From Brevibacterium sp. 239c (GTDB lineage Bacteria; Actinomycetota; Actinomycetes; Actinomycetales; Brevibacteriaceae), in NCBI RefSeq assembly GCF_900169365.1, contig NZ_FXZH01000028.1, positions 1-42,769 of the forward strand: a stretch of 42,769 nt of DNA, given 5' to 3'. Position 1 is the first letter of the stretch, and each line of letters starts with the position of its first letter. Both the position numbers and the translations under genes were made by a program. The notes under the pieces were generated by a model. That model did no database searches. It worked only from the letters and a program-made list of their open reading frames with translations, and was not told the DNA's origin. This document shows positions 42,672 to 42,769 of the stretch, in pieces.

Positions 42672-42769
42672 CTATGCGATAGCTAATTGGTTCTCTGCAC
42701 TCCAGCGTTCCCAGCATCTCGACGGTGTTAATCCGTCGAGGGATCCGTGGGGCCGTTCATGATTATAGA
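42672..42769 (-). mobile_element. IS481/IS3-type transposase, C-terminal end only
   Basis: On the minus strand the last 31 codons read HERPHGSLDGLTPSRCWER and end ENQLAIA with a TAG at 42672-42674. This is the usual end of an integrase-core transposase (the RPHGSL block of IS481 and IS3 families). The rest of the element is beyond the window. Its terminal repeat should lie between the transposase stop and about 42640. Confidence 0.75.

Noticed and set aside
1..42769. Composite transposon bounded by the two insertion-sequence ends
   Set aside because: The two transposase C-termini differ in sequence and appear to be from different elements, so they are not a matched pair.
1..42769. CRISPR arrays, tRNA or rRNA genes
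   Set aside because: No regularly spaced repeats, cloverleaf-like sequences or rRNA-like stretches were noticed on either strand.

Overview
The window looks like a chromosome segment of a moderately high-GC actinobacterium. Typical actinobacterial traits are GTG/TTG starts, many 4-base ATGA overlaps, a DEAD-box helicase with an RGG/SR-rich tail, a HigBA-SecB toxin-antitoxin-chaperone operon and lipobox binding proteins. A Brevibacterium-like genus is plausible from the catabolic gene set and the teichoic-acid/pyruvyl-transferase content, but this is inference. No rRNA, tRNA or CRISPR was seen. Both ends of the window lie inside insertion-sequence transposase genes (1-117 and 42672-42769). LAYOUT. 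(1) 170-15248 is an aromatic catabolic island. On the minus strand a TPP-dependent decarboxylase follows a cyclase-family hydrolase (170-2700), and an MFS carrier follows a metallo-beta-lactamase-fold hydrolase (2867-5388). Divergently lie a quercetinase-like cupin and a formamidase-like alpha/beta hydrolase (5607-6969). Facing them is a minus-strand aryl-CoA operon (13559 to 7077): fumarylacetoacetate-hydrolase family enzyme, small cupin, TesB-like thioesterase, aryl-CoA ligase, and a fused aryl-CoA monooxygenase/old-yellow-enzyme reductase. A RidA-family gene is divergent from it and a PaaX-family repressor closes the island. The best reading is breakdown of an ortho-substituted benzoate, most likely anthranilate (2-aminobenzoate). 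It may arise from isatin-like material by hydrolysis (cyclase) and decarboxylation (TPP enzyme), is activated to its CoA ester, hydroxylated, freed by the thioesterase, ring-cleaved (candidate: the small cupin), deaminated (candidate: RidA) and split by the FAH-family enzyme. Salicylate through gentisate is the main alternative. (2) 15402-16570 encodes the two-subunit malonate carrier MadL/MadM. (3) 16860-18677 is a DEAD-box helicase. (4) 18792-20184 is a complete toxin-antitoxin-chaperone (TAC) operon: HigB-like toxin, HigA-like antitoxin with a C-terminal tail, and SecB-like chaperone. (5) 20338-25848 is a polyamine-type ABC transporter operon, divergent from a GntR regulator and a soluble Cache-domain protein; an inverted repeat overlaps the predicted transporter promoter. 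(6) 25922-42656 is a cell-surface polymer region: a GT4 glycosyltransferase, three polysaccharide pyruvyl-transferase family genes and a TagF-like CDP-glycerol glycerophosphotransferase. It is split by a peptide-type ABC operon (31079-37364) whose first gene is an XRE-TetR double-HTH regulator. A decayed copy of the 3' half of the ABC ATPase lies beside the first pyruvyl transferase. The last pyruvyl transferase has lost its N-terminus to an insertion sequence at the right edge.
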